Shown here one piece after another: positions 25,751 through 33,734 of a stretch of 64,000 nucleotides of DNA. The translations under genes were made by a program, and so were the position numbers. The stretch is taken from contig QCMQ01000002.1 in assembly GCA_003213615.1 (NCBI GenBank), positions 1 to 64,000 on the forward strand, written 5' to 3'. The notes beneath the pieces are model-generated. The model had not been told where the DNA came from, made no database searches, and was given only the letters and a program-made list of their open reading frames with translations. How positions within the stretch are numbered: the stretch's first letter is position 1; the number at the start of each line of letters is the position of its first letter. The stretch comes from Pelagibacteraceae bacterium AG-422-D23. Lineage in GTDB: Bacteria > Pseudomonadota > Alphaproteobacteria > Pelagibacterales > Pelagibacteraceae.

Positions 25751-26809
25751 ATGAAAAACACCTTGCAAACTAAATTTTGGAAGAATAAAAAAGTTTTTAT
25801 TACTGGACATACTGGTTTTAAGGGAGCATGGTTATGTTTGATCCTCCATAAACTAGGGGCTAAAATTGTTGGATATTCTTTAAAACCAAAAAGAAAAAGT
25901 TTGTACAATCAATTAAAAGTTAATAAATTTGTTAGTAAGTCTTATTATAATAATATTAAAAATTATTCTGCACTAAAAAAATCTGTTGTTAAATTTAATC
26001 CAGATGTAATTTTTCATCTAGCAGCACAACCTTTAGTAATTGAATCTTATAAAAAACCTATTGAAACATTTGATACAAATATAATTGGTACTGCCAATCT
26101 TATAGATTCAATAAGAAATAATTTAAAATTAAAAGTAAAATCGTTAATAATAATTACTACAGATAAAGTTTATGATACTTCTAATAAAAAAACTTATACA
26201 GAGTCAGATAAATTGGGTGCCAGTGACCCCTACAGCACTTCAAAAGCATGCTGTGAACTTGTTTGTGAGTCCTATATCAAATCTTTTAAAGATATAGGCA
26301 AGATTCTTGTAACAGCAAGAGCTGGTAACGTAATAGGTGGGGGAGATTATTCAAAAAACAGACTTGTACCTGATATTTTAAATGCTGCAAGAAACAAAAA
26401 AAAACTATTAATTAGAAACCCAAATCATATACGACCTTGGCAACACGTATTTGAGCCTCTTAATGGTTATATTTTACTTGCTCAAAAAATTTACAAAAAT
26501 AATCTAAAAAGTAAAGAGCCTAATTGGAATTTTGGTCCTGACAAAGACAGTTGTAAGTCGGTCAATTTTATTACAAAAAAATTTAACAAAAAATTATCTC
26601 TTAAAATTAAATTTTTAAAAAATAACCAGGTTAAAGAAAATTCATATTTAAAATTAAATAATAATAAATCTAAAAAATATTTGAATTGGAAACCAAAGTG
26701 GTTTTTGGATGAGGCTATTCTCAAAATAATTGAATGGGATAATTGTTCTAATAAAACTAAATTAAAGATTAGTTTAGATCAAATAGATGAGTATTTTAGT
26801 TTGAATTAA
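25751..26809 (+). CDS. rfbG: CDP-glucose 4,6-dehydratase
   Basis: Converts CDP-glucose to CDP-4-keto-6-deoxyglucose, 352 aa from the ATG at 25751. An in-frame start at 25727 would overlap the methyltransferase gene and adds an atypical eight residues, so I prefer 25751. The NAD motif VFITGHTGFKGAWLCLIL is diagnostic for RfbG; the SDR Tyr-Lys pair is in DPYSTSKACCELV and TTDKVYD precedes it. The C-terminal NHIRPWQHVFEPLNGY is also typical. Together with rfbF it supplies the keto sugar for the epimerase and C-methyltransferase. Confidence 0.93.
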   Translation: MKNTLQTKFWKNKKVFITGHTGFKGAWLCLILHKLGAKIVGYSLKPKRKSLYNQLKVNKFVSKSYYNNIKNYSALKKSVVKFNPDVIFHLAAQPLVIESYKKPIETFDTNIIGTANLIDSIRNNLKLKVKSLIIITTDKVYDTSNKKTYTESDKLGASDPYSTSKACCELVCESYIKSFKDIGKILVTARAGNVIGGGDYSKNRLVPDILNAARNKKKLLIRNPNHIRPWQHVFEPLNGYILLAQKIYKNNLKSKEPNWNFGPDKDSCKSVNFITKKFNKKLSLKIKFLKNNQVKENSYLKLNNNKSKKYLNWKPKWFLDEAILKIIEWDNCSNKTKLKISLDQIDEYFSLN

Positions 26810-26813
26810 AAAA

Positions 26814-26873
26814 ATGTGGTCTTTAAAAAAATTAAGATTTATTTTTAAAAATAATATAGAAAATCAAATGTAA
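26814..26873 (+). other. Possible 19-codon leader ORF or gene remnant
   Basis: An ATG at 26814 opens a 19-residue reading frame (MWSLKKLRFIFKNNIENQM) whose TAA shares its last base with the ATG of the glycosyltransferase (TAATG). It could aid translational coupling or be the remnant of a lost gene start. Too short to be sure it is translated. Confidence 0.3.
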
Positions 26874-27766
26874 TGCGAATTGCTAAGGTTGTATCCACAT
26901 GTTTCAAACGAGGAAGGGTTAGAGAAAAAACCTTATTGATTGGTGAGCCAATAGGTTTTTTTTCACATAGTCAAAACTTTACAACAGTTAAGGATACTAT
27001 CCATCTTTTAAATTTTCAAATTTCAATGGAGGAAAAATATCCTCCTGGAATTAACAGAGATATAATAATTGTAAATAGCGATGTAGGTTCTGAGGAAGGT
27101 AATTCATATATTAAAAAATTGAATAACAAAAAAATAAATAATGGTAAAATTATTACTTTTACGCGAGAAAATTTTGGTTTGTCGTATGGTGCTTATAATG
27201 ATGCTTTTATAAAATTTAGGGATAGTTATGATTATTTTCTTTTTGTAGAAGATGATCTTATTACTGCAAAAAAAAATTATTTAAAAATTGGATTAGAGAA
27301 ATTTAAAGAAAATACTAATACAGGCTTTTTAGCATATTATGGAGTAAGTAAAATACCAAAAAGTTGGTGGAAGATTGCAGGTTTAAATGAGAAAAATGCA
27401 TTTGGCGCATATAGTGGCTGTGGTTTAACTAGTAAAAAAATATTAAATGAAATTTATCATAAACATGGATGCATTCCGCATAACAAAAAAGATATCAACC
27501 ATATCAACTCAATTTCCAATGGAGAAATAGCTTTTTCTAAATCATTTATTGATTTAAAATATAATCTTATTGAAATGAGAAATGAAATATTGATTATACC
27601 CGCATATGATTTAATGCGTAATATTCAATATAAAAAATACCCTAATTTTTTTGAAAAAAGTATATGGACATTAAAGTTAAATATTTACAAATTTTTCTCT
27701 AAGTCACCAAAATTACTTGAAAAATATTTAAATTTATTAAAAAAAATTAAAAATTTCCTGAATTAA
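26873..27766 (+). CDS. Glycosyltransferase-like protein (GT-A fold)
   Basis: Probable sugar transferase, 297 aa, not confidently assigned to a family. The acidic metal-binding pair appears in YFLFVEDDLI near residue 125, preceded by a region that reads like the sugar-nucleotide fold (DIIIVNSDVG; GKIITFTRENFGLSYGAYNDAF). No signal peptide or membrane helix, so it acts at the cytoplasmic face. As the last gene of the CDP-sugar run, it may transfer the branched sugar to a surface glycan. Starts by TAATG overlap with a tiny upstream ORF. Confidence 0.6.
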   Translation: MRIAKVVSTCFKRGRVREKTLLIGEPIGFFSHSQNFTTVKDTIHLLNFQISMEEKYPPGINRDIIIVNSDVGSEEGNSYIKKLNNKKINNGKIITFTRENFGLSYGAYNDAFIKFRDSYDYFLFVEDDLITAKKNYLKIGLEKFKENTNTGFLAYYGVSKIPKSWWKIAGLNEKNAFGAYSGCGLTSKKILNEIYHKHGCIPHNKKDINHINSISNGEIAFSKSFIDLKYNLIEMRNEILIIPAYDLMRNIQYKKYPNFFEKSIWTLKLNIYKFFSKSPKLLEKYLNLLKKIKNFLN

Positions 27767-27773
27767 TAAAATT

Positions 27774-28646
27774 ATGAATGAAAATAAACTGGCAGTAATT
27801 GGTGGAAGCGGTCTATATGATGTAGAAGAGTTTAAAAATAGGGAATTACTTAACTTAAATACACCATGGGGAAAACCATCAGATCAAATTTTAAAAACAA
27901 GCTATAATGATAAAGAAGTTTATTTTTTACCAAGACATGGAAGAGGTCATTTTATCTCTCCTTCAAATATTAATTTTAGAGCAAATATTGATGCTCTTAA
28001 ACAGCTAGGTGTAACAGATATTGTTTCAGTTTCAGCTGTTGGATCTTTAAAAGAAGACTTGCCACCTGGTAAATTTGTTATTGTTAATCAATTTATTGAT
28101 AGAACTTTTGCACGTATAAAAACTTTTTTTGATGAAGAAATTGTTGCTCATGTATCGATGGCACATCCTACATCAAATGGATTAATGAATGCTTGTGAAG
28201 ATGCAATTCAAAAATCTAACATTGATTATCAAAGAAATGGAACTTATGTTGTTATGGAAGGACCTCAATTTTCTACATTGGCAGAATCTAATTTATACAG
28301 ATCGTGGAAAGCAGATGTTATTGGAATGACTAACATGCCTGAAGCAAAACTCGCAAGAGAGGCAGAAATTAGATATGCTTCAGTTTCAATGGTTACAGAT
28401 TTTGATTGTTGGCACCCAGATCATGAAAATGTTGATGTTCAACAAGTAATAAAAGTTTTGTTAGGAAATGCTAAAAAAGCAAAAATTATGATTAAAAATT
28501 TAATTGATAATTTTGAAAGTCACATTGATCCAAATGATCCCACTAATAATTGTTTAGATGTAGCAATTATTACTGCTCCAGAAAAAAGAACAAAAAAGAC
28601 TATAGATAAATTAAAAACTGTAGCAGGTAGAGTTTTAAATAAATGA
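27774..28646 (+). CDS. mtnP: S-methyl-5'-thioadenosine phosphorylase
   Basis: Cleaves methylthioadenosine, the by-product of spermidine synthesis, with phosphate into adenine and methylthioribose 1-phosphate. 290 aa, cytoplasmic. Family blocks: LAVIGGSGLYDVEEF at residues 6-20, FLPRHGRGHFISPSNINFRANI near 50 (phosphate-binding Arg-His), SVSAVGSLKEDLPPGKFV near 85, MEGPQFSTLAESNLYRSW near 161 and MVTDFDCWHPDHENV near 205. Its end overlaps mtnA by 4 bases (ATGA). It heads the MTA-disposal operon with mtnA, an aldolase and speDE. Confidence 0.94.
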   Translation: MNENKLAVIGGSGLYDVEEFKNRELLNLNTPWGKPSDQILKTSYNDKEVYFLPRHGRGHFISPSNINFRANIDALKQLGVTDIVSVSAVGSLKEDLPPGKFVIVNQFIDRTFARIKTFFDEEIVAHVSMAHPTSNGLMNACEDAIQKSNIDYQRNGTYVVMEGPQFSTLAESNLYRSWKADVIGMTNMPEAKLAREAEIRYASVSMVTDFDCWHPDHENVDVQQVIKVLLGNAKKAKIMIKNLIDNFESHIDPNDPTNNCLDVAIITAPEKRTKKTIDKLKTVAGRVLNK

Positions 28647-29713
28647 GAATAGAGGGAAAAGAGTATCGAACTATTTGGTTTGAAAATAATGTTGTTAAGA
28701 TTATTGATCAAACAAAACTTCCTCACCAATTTATAATTAAAGAACTTAGAACTGTGGATGATGCAATAAATGCAATTAAAATAATGGAGGTAAGAGGTGC
28801 ACCTCTAATTGGAGGAACAGCTGCTTATGGTCTAACTTTGGCAGTTCAAGAAAATAATGACCCAGAATTTATAAAAAAAAGTGCAAAAGAATTAATTCAA
28901 TCAAGACCTACTGCTATTAATTTAAAGTGGGCTGTAGACCGAATGATAAAAAAATTAGCAGGAATTAACAGCAAGCAAATATTAAGCATAGCTTTAAATG
29001 AGGCAAAAGAAATATGTGATGAAGATGAAAAGTTTTGTGAAAATATTGGTATTAATGGATTAAAAATAATTGAAAAAATTTACAATAAAAAGAAAGATAC
29101 AGTAAACATATTAACACATTGTAATGCGGGTTGGTTAGCAACTATTAATTGGGGTACAGCAACATCACCAATCTACCATGCTCATAAAAAAGGAATACCA
29201 GTTCATGTATGGGTAGATGAAACAAGACCAAGAAACCAAGGTGCAAATTTAACTTCATATGAATTAAATGAGGAAGAAGTTCCAAACACTATCATTGCTG
29301 ATAACACTGGTGGTATTTTAATGCAGAGAGGCGAGGTTGATATGTGTATCGTTGGTACTGATAGAACTTTATCCAACGGAGACGTTTGCAATAAAATTGG
29401 AACTTATCTTAAAGCATTAGCCGCTTATGATAATAATGTTCCTTTTTATGTAGCCCTTCCAAGCTCAACAATTGATTGGGAAATTAAAGATTCAAAAGAA
29501 ATTCCTATTGAAGAAAGAAACTCAGAAGAATTATCCCATGTTGAGGGTGTTGATCAAAATAACCAAGTCAAGAAAGTTTTGATATATCCTTATAAAAGTA
29601 AAGCCATGAATTTAGCATTTGACGTAACGCCTGCAAAATATGTTACAGGCTTGATTACAGAAAAAGGAACATGCGAAGCATCAACACAAGGATTAAAAGA
29701 TTTATTTAAATGA
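28643..29713 (+). CDS. mtnA: S-methyl-5-thioribose-1-phosphate isomerase
   Basis: Isomerises methylthioribose 1-phosphate to methylthioribulose 1-phosphate. 356 aa, cytoplasmic, related to eIF2B. Visible signatures: EVRGAPLIGGTAAYGL near residue 50, THCNAGWLAT near 157 with the catalytic Cys, VDETRPRNQGANLTSYEL near 190 and IVGTDRTLSNGDVCNKIGTY near 235 with the catalytic Asp. Overlaps both neighbours by 4 bases, so the operon is tightly coupled. The product is the substrate expected for the class II aldolase next in line. Confidence 0.94.
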   Translation: MRIEGKEYRTIWFENNVVKIIDQTKLPHQFIIKELRTVDDAINAIKIMEVRGAPLIGGTAAYGLTLAVQENNDPEFIKKSAKELIQSRPTAINLKWAVDRMIKKLAGINSKQILSIALNEAKEICDEDEKFCENIGINGLKIIEKIYNKKKDTVNILTHCNAGWLATINWGTATSPIYHAHKKGIPVHVWVDETRPRNQGANLTSYELNEEEVPNTIIADNTGGILMQRGEVDMCIVGTDRTLSNGDVCNKIGTYLKALAAYDNNVPFYVALPSSTIDWEIKDSKEIPIEERNSEELSHVEGVDQNNQVKKVLIYPYKSKAMNLAFDVTPAKYVTGLITEKGTCEASTQGLKDLFK

Positions 29714-30375
29714 AGAATTTAAAGGAAAGAGAAGAGGTAATTGAGTATTCTATTAAACTCAATACAACAAATTTATCTCCTTTGAGATCAGGAAATATTT
29801 CAGTTAGAGGTGTTGAGGAAGGAATAGAGGGTTTTTTCATCACTCCTTCAGGAAAAAAATACGAGTTATTAAAACCAGATGATATTGTTTTTTTATCTTT
29901 AACTGAAGAAAAAGATTTTTTATCTTGGTTTAATTCTGGAAAAAATCCATCATCAGAATGGCGTTTTCATCAAGATATTTATAAAAATAAGTGGGAAGCA
30001 AAAGCAATAGTCCATACTCATTCACCTCACGCTACTGCAGTATCTACCCATGGAAAATCTATTCCTCCATTTCATTATATGATTGCACTTGCAGGCGGTG
30101 AAAATATTAGATGTTCTGAGTATGCAACTTTTGGTACTCATGAACTCTCAATGAATATGATCAAAGCCTTGAAAGATAGAAAGGCATGTCTTATGGCGAA
30201 CCATGGACAGGTAGCATTTGGAGAAAATTTATCTAAAGCGTTCGAACTTGCTCAAGAGGTAGAAAATATTTGCCATCAATATATTATTGCTTTAAAGATG
30301 GGTGAACCCAAGAATCTTTCTTTAGCAGAAATGAAAAAAATCTTGGAAAAAGTTAAAAATTATAAAAGTAGCTAG
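29710..30375 (+). CDS. Class II aldolase, FucA-like (candidate methylthioribulose-1-phosphate aldolase)
   Basis: Zinc-dependent class II aldolase, 221 aa. All residues I recall from E. coli L-fuculose-1-phosphate aldolase are present with a constant +10 offset: E83 (E73), H102 and H104 (H92, H94), H165 (H155), Y123 (Y113) and F141 (F131). The closeness to FucA, seen in PSSEWRFH, FHYMIALAGG and YATFGT, argues for aldol cleavage rather than MtnB-type dehydration. Cleavage of methylthioribulose 1-phosphate would give dihydroxyacetone phosphate and methylthioacetaldehyde, as in the DHAP shunt. No mtnC, mtnD or fucose genes occur nearby. Overlaps mtnA by ATGA. Confidence 0.82.
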   Translation: MKNLKEREEVIEYSIKLNTTNLSPLRSGNISVRGVEEGIEGFFITPSGKKYELLKPDDIVFLSLTEEKDFLSWFNSGKNPSSEWRFHQDIYKNKWEAKAIVHTHSPHATAVSTHGKSIPPFHYMIALAGGENIRCSEYATFGTHELSMNMIKALKDRKACLMANHGQVAFGENLSKAFELAQEVENICHQYIIALKMGEPKNLSLAEMKKILEKVKNYKSS

Positions 30376-30379
30376 TTTA

Positions 30380-31420
30380 ATGACAAAAGTTGGGGAACAT
30401 ATCACTCTAGACATTATTGGAACTTCTAAAGAGTATGATCCTTCTGTTTTTGAAAAAGTAATCCATGATATTGCAAAAGCTTCAAAGGTAACAATTTTAA
30501 ATATTTCAAAATACAAATTTGAACCTCAAGGTTTTACAATTCTTGCTTTATTAGCTGAAAGTCATATTAGTTTTCATACATTTCCAGAAAAAGGAATTAT
30601 AAGCTTTGATTTTTTTACATGTGGAAATGTTAGTCCATCGGTTGCAATAGAAATAATAAAGAAAGAATTTGAACATAAAAGAATAGTTAAAAAAGAATTT
30701 AATAGAGATACCAAATCTCTTTATCATGACATCTATAGTTCACCAGGCTTACAAAAATCATATGTAGTGAATGATGTTTTAGAAGATTTTAAATCTAAAG
30801 TTGGTCAACATATAGAAATTTTAGACTTAGAACAATTTGGTAAATCTTTATTTATTGATGGTGAAATACAAGTCGCTTCGACTGATGAGCATTTATATAG
30901 CTCAACATTTGTAGGCTCAGGTTTAGATTTAAATAAAGATAATGAAAGAGCTGCAATTATTGGGGGTGGTGATGGTGGTGTTGCTAGAGAATGTATTTCA
31001 AAAAATTTTAACTTTATCGATTGGTACGAATTGGATCCTGAAGTTGTAGATGTTTGTAATAAACATCTTGGAGATATTGGAAAAAAAGCTACTGAAAAAA
31101 ATTCTGTAAAATGTGTTTGGGGCGATGCTTTCGAAAGCATTAAATTAGTAAGTGATGATACTTATGATCATATTTTTGTTGATTTAAATGATGATCAATT
31201 TTGTATAGATTTAGCTGCAAAAAATATGGACTCATTAGTTAGAATATTAAAACCAAAAGGAGTTATTACAGCTCAAGTAGGGAGTCAGGACAAAAAACCA
31301 CAACAGGTTGAAAATTGGTTAAATGTTTTTAACCAAAATTTTGGAAACGCGAAATTAGCAAGAGTTTACATACCAAGCTTTGATTGCTCTTGGAACTTTT
31401 CTTCATCGATTAATCATTAA
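30380..31420 (+). CDS. speDE: Fused S-adenosylmethionine decarboxylase-spermidine synthase
   Basis: Bifunctional polyamine enzyme, 346 aa. Residues 1-115 are a bacterial SpeD: the self-cleavage site is E60-S61 in LLAESHISFHTFPE, with H66 and C81 (FFTCGNVSP) at the spacing of the prokaryotic enzyme (S63/H68/C83 in Thermotoga). Residues 118-346 are an aminopropyltransferase: LFIDGEIQVASTDEHLYSS, the SAM-fold motif AAIIGGGDGGVARE, the acidic block YELDPEVV and DHIFVDLND. Proenzyme cleavage should leave the beta chain free and the alpha chain fused to SpeE. It makes the MTA consumed by the upstream genes. Four bases separate it from the aldolase gene. Confidence 0.9.
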   Translation: MTKVGEHITLDIIGTSKEYDPSVFEKVIHDIAKASKVTILNISKYKFEPQGFTILALLAESHISFHTFPEKGIISFDFFTCGNVSPSVAIEIIKKEFEHKRIVKKEFNRDTKSLYHDIYSSPGLQKSYVVNDVLEDFKSKVGQHIEILDLEQFGKSLFIDGEIQVASTDEHLYSSTFVGSGLDLNKDNERAAIIGGGDGGVARECISKNFNFIDWYELDPEVVDVCNKHLGDIGKKATEKNSVKCVWGDAFESIKLVSDDTYDHIFVDLNDDQFCIDLAAKNMDSLVRILKPKGVITAQVGSQDKKPQQVENWLNVFNQNFGNAKLARVYIPSFDCSWNFSSSINH

Positions 31421-31479
31421 TTTTTCTTTTTTATTAATTAAATTTGTGAAATAATTATTATTAATTAAAGGAGAAAATA

Positions 31480-32307
31480 ATGAATATATTTAAAAAAACT
31501 ATTTTAACAGTTCTTGCTTCTTTGTTGTTGGTTGCTAATGTAAATGCTGACAATATTAAGATTGGAACTGAAGGAGCTTATCCACCCTGGAACTCAAAAG
31601 ATGCAGCTGGAAATCTTATTGGTTTTGAAGTTGAATTAGCGAATGAACTTTGTAAAATTATGAAACACAATTGTACTATCGTTGAACAAGATTGGGATGG
31701 AATGATTCCTGCATTAGTATCAAGAAAGTTTGATGCTATCATGGCTGGCATGTCTATTACTGATGAAAGAAAAAAAACTATTAATTTTTCACAAGGATAT
31801 GCAGATGAAGTTGCTTCACTAGCTGTTATGAAAGGATCTAAAAATGAGGGTTTAAAAACTTTATCAGCTATAAATTTAACTGATATTAGTGCAGATGAAC
31901 AAGCAACACTGGATACTTTAACTAAAGCTTTCAAAGGTAAAACAATTGGAGTTCAAACTGCAACAATTCACCAAAACTTTTTAGACTCTGGATTAATGGG
32001 TAAAGTAAAAGTGAGAACTTACAAAACACAAGATGAAGTAAACCTTGATTTAGCGGCTGGCAGAATTGATGCTGCGCTTGCTGCAGCTGTGGCGTTTACT
32101 GACTATGCTGAAAAATCTGGTAAAGCAGTAGTTCTGACTGGACCTACTTTTGCTGGAGGTGATTTTGGTAATGGAGTTGGCGTTGGTATTAGAAAAGGAG
32201 ATTCAGAGCTTCTTAATGATTTTAATGCAGCGATAGATAAAGCTAGAGACGAAGGTATTATTAGTAGATTGGCAATCAAACACTTTGGTTTTGATGCTTC
32301 AATGTAA
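31480..32307 (+). CDS. Polar amino acid ABC transporter binding protein (HisJ/ArtJ/LAO type)
   Basis: Periplasmic binding protein, 275 aa, with a signal peptide cut after residue 23 (NVNA). It has the family 3 start IKIGTEGAYPPWNSKDAAGNL, GFEVELANELC, the hinge region WDGMIPALVSRKFDAIMAGMSITDERKK and the ligand Arg-Asp area. Preference for basic amino acids, opines or a similar amine is usual for this clade. A GGAGAA ribosome site precedes it. Two permease genes follow after a strong hairpin (32335-32359); no ATPase gene is nearby. Position just after the polyamine operon hints at an amine substrate but is not evidence. Confidence 0.88.
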   Translation: MNIFKKTILTVLASLLLVANVNADNIKIGTEGAYPPWNSKDAAGNLIGFEVELANELCKIMKHNCTIVEQDWDGMIPALVSRKFDAIMAGMSITDERKKTINFSQGYADEVASLAVMKGSKNEGLKTLSAINLTDISADEQATLDTLTKAFKGKTIGVQTATIHQNFLDSGLMGKVKVRTYKTQDEVNLDLAAGRIDAALAAAVAFTDYAEKSGKAVVLTGPTFAGGDFGNGVGVGIRKGDSELLNDFNAAIDKARDEGIISRLAIKHFGFDASM

Positions 32308-32334
32308 AGTACCTAATATTTCAAATAATATTAA

Positions 32335-32359
32335 ATAGGTGGCTTAATAAGCCACCTAT
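32335..32359 (+). promoter_or_regulatory. Strong hairpin between binding protein and permease genes
   Basis: ATAGGTGGCTT and AAGCCACCTAT pair perfectly over 11 bp around a 3-nt loop, ending three bases before the permease ATG at 32363. No U-run follows, so it is likelier to protect the upstream mRNA end or limit ribosome loading on the permease than to terminate transcription. Confidence 0.7.
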
Positions 32360-32362
32360 ATT

Positions 32363-33055
32363 ATGGAGCTTTTATATTTTGGTGATAGCGGTTGGGGCGA
32401 CGAACTAGCAATTGCAACATTAATGACAATTGCTGTTTCAATTACAGCTATGGTCATAGGGTTTGTTTTTGCAGCAATATTCACACCTTTAAAATTATCA
32501 AAAAGAAAATATTTCAATTTAATATCTAACTCTTACACAACAGTTATCAGAGGTGTGCCTGAGCTATTAGTTATATATCTATTTTTTTTTGGTGGCAGTG
32601 GAGCAATTATGTATGTTGCTTCTATTTTTGGTTATAATGACTATATAGAAATCAATGCATTTATAACAGGTTCATTTTCTATTGGAATAATATCAGGAGC
32701 TTATTCTACAGAAGTTTTTAGAGGTGCAATTCAGTCAATAGATAAAGGTCAGTTTGAAGCTGCCAAAGTACTTGGTGTAAGTAAATTTACTCAATTTTAT
32801 AAAATTATCTTACCTCAAATGTTAAGATTAGCTATCCCGAATTTGAGTAATGTTTGGCAAATAACACTTAAAGACACATCTTTGATTTCTGTAACAGGAT
32901 TGGTAGAAATTATGAGACAATCTTATATTGCAGCAGGATCCACAAGAGATCCTCTATTCTTTTATTCATGTGCAGCTGTTTTATATTTAATACTCACATA
33001 TTTAAGTATGAAGTTAATTAATAAATTAGAAGTAAAATATAGTAGAGGTTATTAA
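32363..33055 (+). CDS. Polar amino acid ABC transporter permease (HisQ type)
   Basis: Inner-membrane permease, 230 aa, about five membrane helices. It shows the family start with a periplasmic TM (ATLMTIAVSITAMVIGFVF), the TTVIRGVPELLVIYLFFFGG block, and the EAA loop EAAKVLGVSKFTQFYKIILPQ near residue 132. It forms a channel with the next protein, whose ATG overlaps its stop by one base (TAATG). The start lies immediately behind a hairpin, so initiation may be restrained. Confidence 0.92.
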   Translation: MELLYFGDSGWGDELAIATLMTIAVSITAMVIGFVFAAIFTPLKLSKRKYFNLISNSYTTVIRGVPELLVIYLFFFGGSGAIMYVASIFGYNDYIEINAFITGSFSIGIISGAYSTEVFRGAIQSIDKGQFEAAKVLGVSKFTQFYKIILPQMLRLAIPNLSNVWQITLKDTSLISVTGLVEIMRQSYIAAGSTRDPLFFYSCAAVLYLILTYLSMKLINKLEVKYSRGY

Positions 33056-33732
33056 TGGATATAGAACTAATGTTTAATAGTTTTCCAAAACTTTTAAGTG
33101 CTGCTGTAATTACATTAAAACTCTTATTTGCATCGTTATTTTTTGGATTATTTATTGGTTTGTTATTTGCAATTTTGAGACTAAATAAAAATATTTTAAT
33201 TAATAAATTTGCCTATGGATACTCATATGTATTCAGGGGCACACCACTACTAGTTCAAATTTTTATTATTTATTTTGGATTGGCTCAAATTGAATATCTA
33301 AGAACATCTTTTTTATGGGTTATTTTGAAAGAACCTTATTGGTGCGCAATTATAGCTTTTACTTTAAATACTGGTGCTTATACCTCAGAAATTTTAAGAT
33401 CTGCATTTCAGACAATAAAACCAGGTATTATTGAAGCTGGAAAAAGTTTAGGAATATCAAACAAAATAATTTTTTATAAAATTCAAATTCCAATCGCCAT
33501 ACGACAATCATTACCAGCATATGGAAATGAAATAATACTAATGATGAAAGGGACTTCTTTAGCAAGTACAGTAACTTTGATGGATTTAACTGGTGTTGCT
33601 AAATATATAATTTCAACAACTTTTAAACCAATCGAAGTATTTATTGTTGCTGGTGGAATTTATTTGTTCATGACTTTTATCATTCATAATGTGATTAAAT
33701 ATTTAGAGAAAAAGTACAGCTTTCAACAATAA
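33055..33732 (+). CDS. Polar amino acid ABC transporter permease (HisM type)
   Basis: Second inner-membrane subunit, 225 aa. Visible: YVFRGTPLLVQIFIIYFGL near residue 58 and the EAA loop EAGKSLGISNKIIFYKIQIP near residue 125, then MMKGTSLASTVTLMDLTG. Overlaps the first permease gene by one base. The gene order binding protein-permease-permease normally ends in an ATPase, but here a dioxygenase gene follows 2 bases later, so the importer must borrow an ATPase encoded elsewhere. Confidence 0.92.
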   Translation: MDIELMFNSFPKLLSAAVITLKLLFASLFFGLFIGLLFAILRLNKNILINKFAYGYSYVFRGTPLLVQIFIIYFGLAQIEYLRTSFLWVILKEPYWCAIIAFTLNTGAYTSEILRSAFQTIKPGIIEAGKSLGISNKIIFYKIQIPIAIRQSLPAYGNEIILMMKGTSLASTVTLMDLTGVAKYIISTTFKPIEVFIVAGGIYLFMTFIIHNVIKYLEKKYSFQQ

Positions 33733-33734
33733 AA

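Noticed and set aside
29710-30375. Call as methylthioribulose-1-phosphate dehydratase (mtnB)
   Set aside because: MtnB is in the same superfamily, but the residue-by-residue match is to FucA and no mtnC/mtnD neighbours occur.
30805-31140. 111-codon minus-strand frame within speDE
   Set aside because: Antisense shadow of a well-conserved spermidine synthase domain, Ser/Pro-rich translation with no recognisable motif.
31578-31934. 118-codon minus-strand frame within the amino-acid binding protein gene
   Set aside because: Antisense shadow; the sense frame has signal peptide and family motifs.
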